Part shown: piece after piece, positions 8,645 to 18,048 of the stretch
Numbering within the stretch: the first letter of the stretch is position 1
Layout of the letters: each line of letters opens with the position of its first letter
Source: Flavobacterium sp. SUN052
GTDB taxonomy: Bacteria > Bacteroidota > Bacteroidia > Flavobacteriales > Flavobacteriaceae
Length of the DNA stretch: 62,798 nt
Assembly: GCF_028867935.1 (NCBI RefSeq)
Contig: NZ_JAPQNS010000024.1
Span: 1 to 62,798, forward strand
Direction of reading: 5' to 3'
The notes under the pieces: generated by a model
The model's database searches: none
What the model saw: only the letters and a program-made list of their open reading frames with translations
Told to the model about the DNA's origin: nothing
Position numbers and translations under genes: made by a program

Positions 8645-11600
8645 TTACTTCGATACTTTTTGCAAGTAATCATTCGCCTGCTTTTTATAATACGGATTGT
8701 ATGTAGGTAAAACAGACCGTAGTACCTCAGCTTGCTTAATCTGCGGGCGACTATTGATTGAATCGAAGAAAGAGGGCGAGCTAACCTTAGGAGCCTTTGC
8801 AGTCTGCGATTGACGTTTAGGGTCTTCCTCTTGTTGTTTAAGTGCTTTCTCCGATTCTAGCAAACGGGTCAGAATCTCGTTTTGACGATTAATGGTTGTC
8901 GGATTAACACGCTTATTAACCAAGTCAGTTTCTGTTTGATCCATCTTTTCCATCAACTCGTTGACTTGCTTTTCCATTTGCTTGCCGACTTCCGTGCCTT
9001 TTGCGCCTTCCTGGAGTTTTTTGAGTAAACTACGGATCATAGCTTGTTCAGCGGCCATCTGCGAAAGCTGCTCAGATAACGCGCGGCCAGTTGTCCCTCC
9101 TTGAGACATTTGCCTCATTTTACCATTCAACTTTTTCTGCATCTCCCCCATTTCCCCAGATGGACTATCACTCTTACCCTTTCCTTTTCCCGAACCTGGT
9201 GAGCCCATAGCATTCATTTGCTGCTGCATATTTTTCAATACATCACTTAATAGAAGTGCCAAATTATTCATCGATGTCATCGCGAACTGCTGCCTTGAGG
9301 ACGCCTGAGCAAGTTTACGCTCTTTCAATTGTTGAACACTTTGGTCCATGTAATACTTCATATTAGACATTTCACGTGTCACAAACGATTGAATTTGATT
9401 AACACGCGAAGCGAGTGCATTCAAACTATCTTCTACAATTCGGGCGTCGTCCTGAAGTTTTAATTGCTCTTGAGAGAGTTTAGTGACACGAGGATCTTGC
9501 AGGTTAATACCACGAAATTCTTTCATTAAACGCTCCTCACCAAAAGATAAAGTAATCAGGTTTTCAAGCAGACTACGAAGGTCATCCATGTTCTCCTGAA
9601 GCTCTTGAGCCTCCATTGAAGCCATTGACATTTGCATTGACTTCATCATGCTGCGCATTGATTTAGCTGTCTTACTTTGAGATGAAGATGCCTTTTTGCT
9701 TTGCTTCTGATCGAGCTGTTGCTTCGAGTCTTGCATCTGCTGTTCAATCTCCTTCTGGGTATCTTCCTGCTTATCAGGTGAACGAAGCTCATCTTTCTCC
9801 GCTTGCTTTTCAATTTCTTTAAGCTGCTCCTGAGTCTTCTTGAAGTCTTCCATTGCCTTCTCCTGCTCCTTCGCTTGCTGCTCTTGTTGTTGAGGATCAG
9901 ACGGTTTGTTGTTCTCTTCAGCTTCTTTCTCTTGTTGTTGAGCTTGCTTTTCGAGATCATTCATAACATTGTCTAACTTCTGCTCAAGCTGCATTTGCTT
10001 AAAAAGCTTCATAGCACGCTCCAAATCGCGTTGCATATTCTTCTCTTTACGACTCAATCGATCAAGCGTCTCGCTGGCTTTGTCATCCTGTTTACGCTCC
10101 AAAAGTTGCTTCAGTTCTTCGTAAAGCTTTTTGGATTCAGGGTCCATTAGTTCCTTAAACATCTTCTCCAATTGCTCCATTTTCTGTTGCATCTGGGGGT
10201 CAGTCTGGGCAAAGCGCTCTTGCGTTTGATTCGTTTTTTGAAATTGTTCCTGAAGTTGCTTTATCTGCTCAATTAGCTCTTCACGCTTTTTGAGTACATC
10301 TTCTAATTGTTTTTTATCTTGAAAGTCGGTAGCCTTTTTAGTGCGAAGCCGGTCTTCCATCTGATTCAGTTCTTTCTTGATCTCTTGAGTTTTGCTCAGT
10401 GCCTGATCAATTTGTTCCTCCGTTTTTTCGGCTGCTTTATCAATTTGCTGTTGTACTTCTTGGTTAGAAGGGATGGCAAAATTCATCGGATTAGACTTCG
10501 CTGACTTAGGCCCATTGGCACCATCGTTATCCCATACCTGAACGAAGTAATCAAGACGATCCTCTTTATCAAGTTTTAGACTATCTAGCGACCAGTTGTA
10601 AGCGAAGTTCTGTGAAGTAGAAGAACGATTGATAGGGATGTCTTTAATGTAAAGAGGAGATTCTTTCCCCTTACGGATGATTTTGTAGTTAAGACGCAAG
10701 CGTGTGAAACCATAATCATCCGATACCAAACCATTAAGAGCAATTGCGCTGTAGGCTACACTATCCTGTATCTTATCAACTGAAATAGTTGGAAAACGGT
10801 CAGGAATAACCTGGAGTGCATAGTTAATTGATGACGGTGTAGGTACCTGATCGTTTTTCAGGAATACCGTTAATGTGGTGTTCTGCATCAAACGACGTGA
10901 TGCTACAAATTCATTTTTGTCTGCTTGTTGTGCTAACACAGGGCGTACGCCTTGCCCAAACTGAAGAGATAATGAGTCGGTGTGATCAGCTACAAAATTC
11001 CAAGTCACAACAGTCCCTTGAGGAATTAGAAGGTTGCCAACATTGGAAAGTTGCTCAGCAGGCTTATTGAGATAAGCAGGATAAACCAGCTTTACATCGA
11101 AATTAAGAACGGCTGGCCGGTCAATTAATTCGACCTGATAGTCGGATGAGCGAAAGCCAGAAGCCTCCAAGTGAAAATCCAAATCGCGCTGAACATTATC
11201 AAAAGTGTAAACGAACAAGCCATTTGAAGGCTCTAGTTTGAACCGAGTTTCATTAGTGACCAAGTAAACATCTTGAGGAATGGCATCACCTTTTAAGCGT
11301 ACTGATAAAGGAAAATCTTCGTTGCGAAAGGCTTTCAACGATTTATTTTGAACTAAAAATTGAAAAGGAGCCTCTTCAGTAAACTCACGATTATAGTTTA
11401 CAATTCGAGCAGAAGACGTGCTAAAGAAGTTAGGATTTACCAGCAAAATTCCTGCAATCAAAGCCAAAGGAGGCAAAGCAAATTTTAAGAATCGGCGATT
11501 GCGATTTATTTGAATCGCATTGGCAAATCGAGTAATGAGCAACTGCTGGGATCGCTGCTGAAGGCTAGCTTGCATCAAATCGCTTTGATCAGATGAAAGC

Positions 11601-11947
11601 CGCTGAAGTTGTAATGTGTTAAGAAGCTTGTCGCCCACTTCTGGAAAGAAGGTGCCTATCTGTCGGGCAGCTTCATCATTAGTCAAGGGCTTACGAAGAC
11701 CGTACAGACCAAGGAGAGGCTTCCCTATGAATAAATAGAACGTAATTAGTATGGCCGATAAAAAGCCAAAGAACATAACAGCGCGTCCCGAAGAGCCAAA
11801 CCGCCCAACAAATTCGGCTGTATTTATAAGCAAGTAAAGAGACCCTACTAAGGCTACAAAGAAGAGCGAACCTTTGACGAGTTGATTTTGAAAATAACGT
11901 TTCTTGTACTCCTCTATGCGTTGGAGCAGGGTATCGTATGACTGCAT
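8645..11947 (-). CDS. DUF4175-family large membrane/coiled-coil protein
   Basis: A 1100-residue protein. Hydrophobic segments near residues 27-48, 55-80 and 155-173 suggest an N-terminal membrane anchor. A predicted beta-rich extracytoplasmic middle part (about 180-500) follows. A very long Q/K/E-rich region (about 515-800) then reads as continuous coiled coil with QQQEKEAEE-type runs, plus a further helical tail. This fits the Bacteroidota DUF4175 family, whose role is unknown; cell-envelope organisation is a guess from the architecture. It is transcribed in the same direction as mnmG, with the parS-like site between them, and ends 91 bases before mnmG starts. No catalytic motif was recognised. 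Confidence 0.8.
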   Translation of the reverse strand: MQSYDTLLQRIEEYKKRYFQNQLVKGSLFFVALVGSLYLLINTAEFVGRFGSSGRAVMFFGFLSAILITFYLFIGKPLLGLYGLRKPLTNDEAARQIGTFFPEVGDKLLNTLQLQRLSSDQSDLMQASLQQRSQQLLITRFANAIQINRNRRFLKFALPPLALIAGILLVNPNFFSTSSARIVNYNREFTEEAPFQFLVQNKSLKAFRNEDFPLSVRLKGDAIPQDVYLVTNETRFKLEPSNGLFVYTFDNVQRDLDFHLEASGFRSSDYQVELIDRPAVLNFDVKLVYPAYLNKPAEQLSNVGNLLIPQGTVVTWNFVADHTDSLSLQFGQGVRPVLAQQADKNEFVASRRLMQNTTLTVFLKNDQVPTPSSINYALQVIPDRFPTISVDKIQDSVAYSAIALNGLVSDDYGFTRLRLNYKIIRKGKESPLYIKDIPINRSSTSQNFAYNWSLDSLKLDKEDRLDYFVQVWDNDGANGPKSAKSNPMNFAIPSNQEVQQQIDKAAEKTEEQIDQALSKTQEIKKELNQMEDRLRTKKATDFQDKKQLEDVLKKREELIEQIKQLQEQFQKTNQTQERFAQTDPQMQQKMEQLEKMFKELMDPESKKLYEELKQLLERKQDDKASETLDRLSRKEKNMQRDLERAMKLFKQMQLEQKLDNVMNDLEKQAQQQEKEAEENNKPSDPQQQEQQAKEQEKAMEDFKKTQEQLKEIEKQAEKDELRSPDKQEDTQKEIEQQMQDSKQQLDQKQSKKASSSQSKTAKSMRSMMKSMQMSMASMEAQELQENMDDLRSLLENLITLSFGEERLMKEFRGINLQDPRVTKLSQEQLKLQDDARIVEDSLNALASRVNQIQSFVTREMSNMKYYMDQSVQQLKERKLAQASSRQQFAMTSMNNLALLLSDVLKNMQQQMNAMGSPGSGKGKGKSDSPSGEMGEMQKKLNGKMRQMSQGGTTGRALSEQLSQMAAEQAMIRSLLKKLQEGAKGTEVGKQMEKQVNELMEKMDQTETDLVNKRVNPTTINRQNEILTRLLESEKALKQQEEDPKRQSQTAKAPKVSSPSFFDSINSRPQIKQAEVLRSVLPTYNPYYKKQANDYLQKVSK

Positions 11948-11981
11948 GGTAAGACTGGTAAAGGCTGAAAGAAAAAGATAA

Positions 11982-12353
11982 TCAAAAACTCAATATTTGC
12001 TCGAAGTATCGGATTACATTTAATTTAATCAGATCTTCTTGCTCTAACAAACCAGCCTGTGGAATTGGCTTTAAAAGCGTCCACATTGGCCAGCCATCAG
12101 CATCATATCCCTCAAAATTGTAATAGCCAGATAAACTCATAACTCGACAAACACCAATGTGCAATAGGTCCTGTTTTTGTTCTTTTGTGAACCGTTTAGG
12201 TCCCCTACCCAGCTCCTGTATTCCAATTAAAAACAAGACAGAATTAAGGTCTGAAGGCTTTTTGCCAACTAATTCTTCCAATTGATTTAAAAGGGAATCC
12301 CAGGCAGATTCCATGTTGGCAAGTGACACATTGTTAGCGTCTTCCATATTCAT
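11982..12353 (-). CDS. Conserved hypothetical protein, 123 residues
   Basis: A small, acidic, soluble-looking protein (contains LFLIGIQELGRGPKRFTKEQ and GYYNFEGYDADGWPMWTL). It has no signal peptide or membrane segment. I do not recognise a domain, but the sequence has the look of a conserved Bacteroidota family, and its codon use matches the neighbours. It lies 34 bases upstream of the DUF4175 gene on the same strand, so the two may be co-transcribed, and its start faces the divergent comF gene across a 40-base gap. Confidence 0.75.
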   Translation of the reverse strand: MNMEDANNVSLANMESAWDSLLNQLEELVGKKPSDLNSVLFLIGIQELGRGPKRFTKEQKQDLLHIGVCRVMSLSGYYNFEGYDADGWPMWTLLKPIPQAGLLEQEDLIKLNVIRYFEQILSF

Positions 12354-12393
12354 CCCTAAATTACGACTTCTAGACTAATAACGTAAATAGACT

Positions 12394-13098
12394 ATGTTTC
12401 AATTTGTTTCAGAACTGCTTATTGACTTTTGGGACCAAGTATATCCAAATCTATGCCTCAATTGTAAAAGGACATTGGAAAAGGAGGAAAAGTTGCTTTG
12501 TGTACACTGCCGAATGAAGCTTCCTGAAACTAACTACCATCGTGAAATGGAGTCAGAATTAATAGAACGGTTTGCAGGTAAAGTTCGGGTCGAACATGTG
12601 GCTGCTCACTACAGATTTTCAAAAAAGAGTGTGATTCAAAAATTGATTCACGAACTGAAATATAAGGACCATCCTGAATCAGCTGTATTAGTAGGAAAAT
12701 GGTACGGACATCAACTTGCCAACGATTGTCCGTGGATCAGTGAAATCGATTTGTTGATTGGTGTTCCGCTTCACAAAAAGCGACTTCAAAAGCGAGGCTA
12801 TAATCAAGCTGATTGTATTGCCGAAGGATTAAGTTCAGCAACGAAGCTACCGATGCGTACGGATGTGATGGTGCGCATTCGATTCAATAGTTCGCAGACT
12901 CGCAAGAATCGTCTCCAACGCTGGTTAAATGTTGAAACTGTATTCAGGGTAGCTAGGCCAGATGCTGTAATTGGCAAGCACGTAGCGCTTGTGGATGATG
13001 TGTTAACCACAGGGGCTACAATTGAGGCCTGTGCAATTGAATTACACCGGGCGGGTTGTCGGTCAGTAAGCGTATTAACTATTGCTGTGACGCGCTAA
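12394..13098 (+). CDS. comF: ComF-family phosphoribosyltransferase-like protein
   Basis: The 234-residue protein has an N-terminal double-CxxC zinc motif (Cys21, Cys24, Cys36, Cys39) and a C-terminal PRTase fold. The PRPP-binding loop VALVDDVLTTGAT is at about residues 197-209, and the family motif GYNQADCIAEGL lies in the middle. ComF proteins are linked to DNA uptake and to recycling of DNA-derived bases; direct evidence in Bacteroidota is thin. It is a single gene, convergent with gldJ and separated from it by a strong hairpin. Confidence 0.9.
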   Translation: MFQFVSELLIDFWDQVYPNLCLNCKRTLEKEEKLLCVHCRMKLPETNYHREMESELIERFAGKVRVEHVAAHYRFSKKSVIQKLIHELKYKDHPESAVLVGKWYGHQLANDCPWISEIDLLIGVPLHKKRLQKRGYNQADCIAEGLSSATKLPMRTDVMVRIRFNSSQTRKNRLQRWLNVETVFRVARPDAVIGKHVALVDDVLTTGATIEACAIELHRAGCRSVSVLTIAVTR

Positions 13099-13137
13099 TT
13101 CGAATGCTTACGTACTCAACAACAACCCTTATAAACT

Positions 13138-13173
13138 AAAAAGAGCAGGTGAATTTCTCCACCTGCTCTTTTT
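13138..13173. terminator. Bidirectional terminator between comF and gldJ
   Basis: A perfect 14-bp stem (AAAAAGAGCAGGTG / CACCTGCTCTTTTT) with an 8-base loop, T-rich on both strands, lies between the two convergent stop codons. Confidence 0.88.
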
Positions 13174-13188
13174 AATAGAATTATTTTT

Positions 13189-14472
13189 CTACCGGTTCCT
13201 GCCTAAACCAATCATGGCGCAGCGGAAACCAATTGTTGCAGTAGCCGAATCCTGATCGAGCGAACGGCGCGTTCCTGGCGATAACCAGTAAGCTACATCA
13301 TTCCAAGAACCACCTTTGTAGACCCGAATTTTATCGTCGATGATAGAATTACTATTCTTCTTGTCGTAATTCTTTGCTTCATCTAAATAGCCATTCCGGC
13401 GAATTGGATTCAAGTCACTAACGTCCTGATAAGACAAAGGACGGTACACGTCGTACACCCACTCATTTACGTTACCAGACATATTATACAAACCAAAATC
13501 ATTAGGAGCGTATTTGTAAATCTCCGCTGTGATAATAGCGCCGTCGTTTGAACGACCAGCGATACCGGCAAAGTCACCCCGACCACGTTTGAAGTTAGCC
13601 AGCATTTGTCCCTGCTTACGTCCTTTCTTAGGGTTACGAACAGAAGAACCATCCCAAGGGTAAATCCGCTGGTTGGATTGATTCTCGTCCAAATATTGAG
13701 TACCAATCATTGCTTTGGCGGCATACTCCCACTCAGCTTCGGTTGGCAAACGATACTCAGGTAATACCAAACCACTTTCAACACTCATCCGTGCTGGTGC
13801 ACCGGGTGTGGCAGTTGCTTCAGCTAAAGCTGGCTCAGCCTCTTTCTTCGACTTACGTTTGAGAGAGAATCCGCCACCCTTTTTCTTAGTTTTCTGACCC
13901 CCTTTCGCCAACTCATTATTTACGGCTTCGGTACGCCAAGCTGCATAGTCGCTAGCTTGTACCCAGGAAACGCCAACTACCGGATAGTACCGGAAAGATG
14001 GATAACGTAAATACGAGGTTACGTAAGAGTCATTGAATGATAATTGATTTGCCCAAACTGTTGTGTCAGGTAGAGCAGCACGGTAAGCCTCCTCAGAAGA
14101 GTCTCGTTGGATAGAGTTCAAATATTCCAGATAGTGAATATTTGCCATCTCCGTTTCATCCATATAGAATGATTGGATACTAACTGTCCGTTCGCGGTTG
14201 TCACGAGAATTCATGACGTCTTCTTCCAGCGCACCCATTGTGAACCGACCACCCTCAATAAAAATAAGGTTGGGGCCACCATTAGGCGCTTTGAATGATT
14301 TTACCTGAAACCCTTCTTTCTGATTATAGGCGATCCCAGTCGCCGTACTCTTTTTACCGGGTTGCACACTAGTCGGGTGTTTCGACTTACAAGCGGCTAT
14401 GGCCACTGTCGCCAACAACACATAGGCTGCACGTTGGAGCTGAGCTCGCGTGAGTTGATACTTCTTAATCAT
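13189..14472 (-). CDS. gldJ: GldJ-like gliding motility / type IX secretion lipoprotein
   Basis: This formylglycine-generating-enzyme-like (SUMF1) lipoprotein is proposed to work with the Bacteroidota gliding and type IX secretion machinery at the inner face of the outer membrane. The chosen start is the internal ATG at 14472, because it gives a proper lipoprotein signal with the lipobox cysteine at Cys28 (VAIAAC). The longer frame to 14511 starts with TTG and overlaps mfd. Motifs FIEGGRFTMG, FYMDETEMAN, YPVVGVSWVQAS, LPTEAEWEYAAKA and GNVNEWVYDVYRP mark the fold. A Lys-rich, low-complexity insert sits about halfway. GldK, a paralogue, is the alternative name; the GIAYNQKEGF start favours GldJ. 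It lies 35 bases after mfd, probably in one transcript. Confidence 0.82.
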   Translation of the reverse strand: MIKKYQLTRAQLQRAAYVLLATVAIAACKSKHPTSVQPGKKSTATGIAYNQKEGFQVKSFKAPNGGPNLIFIEGGRFTMGALEEDVMNSRDNRERTVSIQSFYMDETEMANIHYLEYLNSIQRDSSEEAYRAALPDTTVWANQLSFNDSYVTSYLRYPSFRYYPVVGVSWVQASDYAAWRTEAVNNELAKGGQKTKKKGGGFSLKRKSKKEAEPALAEATATPGAPARMSVESGLVLPEYRLPTEAEWEYAAKAMIGTQYLDENQSNQRIYPWDGSSVRNPKKGRKQGQMLANFKRGRGDFAGIAGRSNDGAIITAEIYKYAPNDFGLYNMSGNVNEWVYDVYRPLSYQDVSDLNPIRRNGYLDEAKNYDKKNSNSIIDDKIRVYKGGSWNDVAYWLSPGTRRSLDQDSATATIGFRCAMIGLGRNR

Positions 14473-14507
14473 TGCGGTATCTGTGTCAATCGAAGTTGCA
14501 AAAGTAA

Positions 14508-17500
14508 TCAATTAGTAAGGGACCCAAGCACCTGATCCATTTGTTCAACAGAATGAACGTCAGAATGAGTGAAAACAGGTCGGCCTTTCAGTTCTTTTAG
14601 CGAAAATTTCGCCGGATTCGCCCGTAGGTAGTCAATAACCTTGCCAAACCCATCGGATTTAAAGAAGCTATCCGCTCCTTTGTTGCTACCCTCGGAAGAA
14701 ACGAAGTATCCCTTAAGGATATTACTTTTCAGCGTTAGTTTTTCCAGATGCAGTTTTTCTGCTTTCCATCGGACACTCACCATTTTAATCAAATTCTCAA
14801 CGTCTTTTGGCAATGGGCCAAATCTATCGATTACTTCTTGCCGGAAAGCTTTTAATTCACCGTCGTTATTTATGCTGTCCAGGCGAGTATATAACGCCAA
14901 ACGTTCCGATATATTCGACACGTATTTATCAGGAATAACTACCTGCAAATCGGTCTCAATTACGGTATCAGGCAGAATCGGTTTTAACGACTCCATATTG
15001 GGCGCAAAGAGATCTTTAAACTCTGTCTCGCGGAGTTCTTGAACAGCCTCATCCAAGATCTTATGGTACATCTCGTAGCCAAGATCATTGATGAATCCAC
15101 TCTGTTCAGCACCTAATAAATTTCCCGCCCCACGAATGTCGAGGTCGCGCATAGCAATTTTAAAACCTTCGCCAAGATCAGAGAAATCTTCAAGTGTCTG
15201 GAGCCGTTTGCGTGCATCTGAAGTCAATACAGAAGCCGGAGGAGTCAATAGGTAACAAAAGGCTTTGCGGTTAGAACGCCCTACCCTACCGCGCATTTGG
15301 TGAAGATCCGACAACCCGAACATGTGTGCCGAGTTAATCAGAATTGTGTTGGCATTGGGAATATCCAAGCCCGACTCAATTATGTTCGTTGAAACCAGAA
15401 CGTCGAAATCACCTTCGATAAAACGAGTCATTACTCGTTCGAGCCTATCTCCCTCCATTTGTCCATGAGCAACGCCAACCTTAGCTTCGGGAACAAGCCT
15501 CATGATCAAATTTCCAATGGATTCAATATCGCCGATACGATTGTGAACAAAGAAGACCTGTCCACCACGTCGAAGTTCATAACTAACGGCATCGCGAACG
15601 GTGGCTTCGTTGAAGACATGAACTTCGGTGGTAACGGGTTGTCGGTTAGGCGGGGGTGTGGCGATTACAGATAAATCACGAGCACCCATCAGTGAAAAGT
15701 GCAAGGTACGTGGAATGGGGGTGGCGGTTAGCGTTAATACGTCCACATCAACCCGCATTTCTTTAAGCTTATCCTTCGTTTTTACACCAAACTTCTGCTC
15801 TTCATCAACAACCAGAAGGCCTAAATCTTTGAATTTGACGTCCTTATTTACAATTCGGTGGGTACCAATCAGAATTTGAATATTACCGGAAGTGACCCCC
15901 TTTTGAATCTCCTTAATCTGATTAGCAGTTCGAAAACGGTTTATGTAATCAACCTTAACAGGGAAGTCAGCAAAACGATCTTTGAAGGTTTTGTAATGCT
16001 GCATCGCCAAAATGGTCGTTGGGACTAAAATGGCGACTTGCTTATTATCCGAAACAGCTTTGAAAGCAGCTCGAATAGCCACTTCTGTCTTACCAAAACC
16101 AACGTCTCCACACACAAGCCGGTCCATTGGGTGTGGTTGTTCCATATCGTTTTTCACGTCGTTGGTGGCTTTTGCCTGATCGGGAGTATCCTCATACATA
16201 AACGAGGACTCCAATTCGGCTTGCAGGAATGTGTCACGGCTAAACGCAAAACCGGGTGCCTGCCGACGCTTGGAGTACAACGCAATTAACTCCTTGGCAA
16301 TGTCCTTAACTTGTTTCTTGACCCGCGATTTTTTTAGCTCCCACTCCTGAGAACCAAGCTTATTCATGGTGGGTGGACCACCTTCTTTACCGCTGTACTT
16401 GGCGATTTTGTGAAGGCTGTGAATATTTACCAACAGAATATCATTGTCGCGGTAAATAAGTCGGATAGCTTCCTGTTCACGCCCTCCCGCATCAATTTTT
16501 TCAAGACCAGCAAATCGTCCAATACCATGATCAACGTGGGTCACATAATCGCCAGGTTGGAGCGTTTTGAGCTCGCGAAGGGTAAGCGCTTTCGATTTGG
16601 AAAACTTATCCTGAACGCGATATTTAAAGTACCTGTCGAAAATCTGATGGTCAGTAAAACAGACAATTTTGAGCGCGTCGTCGATGAATCCTTCGCGTAT
16701 GCCGATGTTAAGCGGTTGGAATTTGAGGAACGGATCTAGCTCCTCAAAAATGGTTCGCAAGCGCTCTAACTGTTTGAAAGACTCTGCCGCAATAATATTC
16801 GTGTAACCTTTAGATTGATTCTCGGCGAGGTTTTCGACTAACCGCTTAAATTCTTTGTTGAAGGACGGTTGCGGCTTGGATTGATACTGTTGCCGGGTCT
16901 CGGTTTTAAAGTAAAACTTACGCCCAAATTCAATCGTCGTGAGTTGTTTGAGTTGGTTCAGAAATGAGCGACGAGTCTCAAATAACTCACCTGGGTCCGA
17001 CACTACCTGCACTCCCCCACTGCCCGCTAAAACTGAAGAAAAGCTTTGTTGTGCTTTTTCAAAGCAGTTATCCACAATTTCCAGCGTGAATTCCACATCC
17101 TTCGCCCAAACAACTGTGTTTTTGGGTAAGTAATCCAGAAACGACTCACGCGTTTCTTCCACTAATTTGGTCTGGATATTGGGGATAATGTTGATAAACC
17201 CAACCTCGCCTGTGGAAATCTGGGTCTCAGGGTTGAAAGTTCGAATGCCTTCGACCTCGTCACCAAATAATTCGATACGAAAGGGGAACTCGCTGGCAAA
17301 CGAAAAGACGTCGATTATTCCCCCACGGATTGAAAATTGCCCTGCTTCATAAACAAAGTCTGTCAACTCGAAAGACAAATCCTGTAGTAGTTCCGAGACG
17401 AAGGTTGTATCAAGCTTTTCGCCAACCCGAACGGTCAATGTATTAGCCTGTAACGTTCGCTTACTGACAACTTTTTCGGATAAGGCTTCAGGATAAGTTA

Positions 17501-17873
17501 CAATCAGCAAACCATTTTTTGGCGCTGGGTTGAGCTTGTTAAGCGCTTCGGCCCGCATCAATACGTTGGCATTCTCCACCTCTTCGTATTGATAGGGCTT
17601 CTTGAAAGACATCGGGAACAACAAGACTTCCTGTCCCGAAATATTCTGCAGATCGTTGAAGAAGTAAGATGCTTCGTCACGGTCTGTCATCACAAAAAGA
17701 TGATTGCCTCCATGAGACTTATAGATAGACGTAGCCAAGACTGCGTCTAAACTACCCGCCAAACCTTTTATTTGAAGCCGTTGAGGTTCTAATGCTTTGC
17801 GAGTCAATGGCTCGGCTAAAAGCTTAATAAAACTATCGTCGGTGTAAAGACCAATTAATTCCTGTGCGTTCAA
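14508..17873 (-). CDS. mfd: Transcription-repair coupling factor
   Basis: Mfd releases RNA polymerase stalled at DNA lesions and recruits UvrA. The protein has 1121 residues, full length for the family. The order is: UvrB-like interaction region, RNA-polymerase-interaction domain (GDYVTHVDHGIGRFAGL, about 445-465), helicase Walker A GDVGFGKTEVAIR near residue 590, DEEQ box near 690, helicase motif with QMRGRVGRSNRKAF, and the C-terminal TRCF domain. The ATG start gives MNAQELIGLYTDDSF and fits the usual length. gldJ follows on the same strand. Confidence 0.97.
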   Translation of the reverse strand: MNAQELIGLYTDDSFIKLLAEPLTRKALEPQRLQIKGLAGSLDAVLATSIYKSHGGNHLFVMTDRDEASYFFNDLQNISGQEVLLFPMSFKKPYQYEEVENANVLMRAEALNKLNPAPKNGLLIVTYPEALSEKVVSKRTLQANTLTVRVGEKLDTTFVSELLQDLSFELTDFVYEAGQFSIRGGIIDVFSFASEFPFRIELFGDEVEGIRTFNPETQISTGEVGFINIIPNIQTKLVEETRESFLDYLPKNTVVWAKDVEFTLEIVDNCFEKAQQSFSSVLAGSGGVQVVSDPGELFETRRSFLNQLKQLTTIEFGRKFYFKTETRQQYQSKPQPSFNKEFKRLVENLAENQSKGYTNIIAAESFKQLERLRTIFEELDPFLKFQPLNIGIREGFIDDALKIVCFTDHQIFDRYFKYRVQDKFSKSKALTLRELKTLQPGDYVTHVDHGIGRFAGLEKIDAGGREQEAIRLIYRDNDILLVNIHSLHKIAKYSGKEGGPPTMNKLGSQEWELKKSRVKKQVKDIAKELIALYSKRRQAPGFAFSRDTFLQAELESSFMYEDTPDQAKATNDVKNDMEQPHPMDRLVCGDVGFGKTEVAIRAAFKAVSDNKQVAILVPTTILAMQHYKTFKDRFADFPVKVDYINRFRTANQIKEIQKGVTSGNIQILIGTHRIVNKDVKFKDLGLLVVDEEQKFGVKTKDKLKEMRVDVDVLTLTATPIPRTLHFSLMGARDLSVIATPPPNRQPVTTEVHVFNEATVRDAVSYELRRGGQVFFVHNRIGDIESIGNLIMRLVPEAKVGVAHGQMEGDRLERVMTRFIEGDFDVLVSTNIIESGLDIPNANTILINSAHMFGLSDLHQMRGRVGRSNRKAFCYLLTPPASVLTSDARKRLQTLEDFSDLGEGFKIAMRDLDIRGAGNLLGAEQSGFINDLGYEMYHKILDEAVQELRETEFKDLFAPNMESLKPILPDTVIETDLQVVIPDKYVSNISERLALYTRLDSINNDGELKAFRQEVIDRFGPLPKDVENLIKMVSVRWKAEKLHLEKLTLKSNILKGYFVSSEGSNKGADSFFKSDGFGKVIDYLRANPAKFSLKELKGRPVFTHSDVHSVEQMDQVLGSLTN

Positions 17874-17972
17874 AGCGGCCGTTTTAGGGAATACGAAAAG
17901 CCGCCAGAATCACTTCGGCGGCACTAAAAAGGTAACAGAAGGATGAGTTTAAAGGTTTGTTCAACCAACGAA

Positions 17973-18001
17973 AAAGCCGACCCCCAAAGAGAATCGGCTT
18001 T
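17973..18001 (-). terminator. Terminator of the acyl-CoA dehydrogenase gene
   Basis: An 8-bp stem (AAAGCCGA / TCGGCTTT) with a 13-base loop, followed on the minus strand by a short T-rich stretch (TTTTTCG). It lies about 50 bases past the stop codon. A second, weaker GC-rich hairpin (GCCGCC/GGCGGC, 17900-17922) lies nearer the mfd start. Confidence 0.6.
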
Positions 18002-18048
18002 ATTAGTTTTTAGTTGTTGGTTGAATAAAAATCTACGACGTTATCGTC

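Noticed and set aside
8645..11947. Reading the long Q/K/E-rich part of the DUF4175 protein as a frameshifted or repetitive artefact
   Set aside because: The frame is continuous over 1100 codons, and long coiled coils of this kind are normal for the family.
17068..17076. Perfect DnaA box TTATCCACA (17068-17076) as a second origin
   Set aside because: A single box inside mfd, without a cluster or an AT-rich tract. The same holds for the isolated copy at 35262-35270.
17900..17922. GC-rich hairpin GCCGCC/GGCGGC upstream of mfd as a terminator
   Set aside because: The stem is only 6 bp with a 10-base-plus loop and no T-tract; the nearby hairpin at 17973-18001 is better placed.
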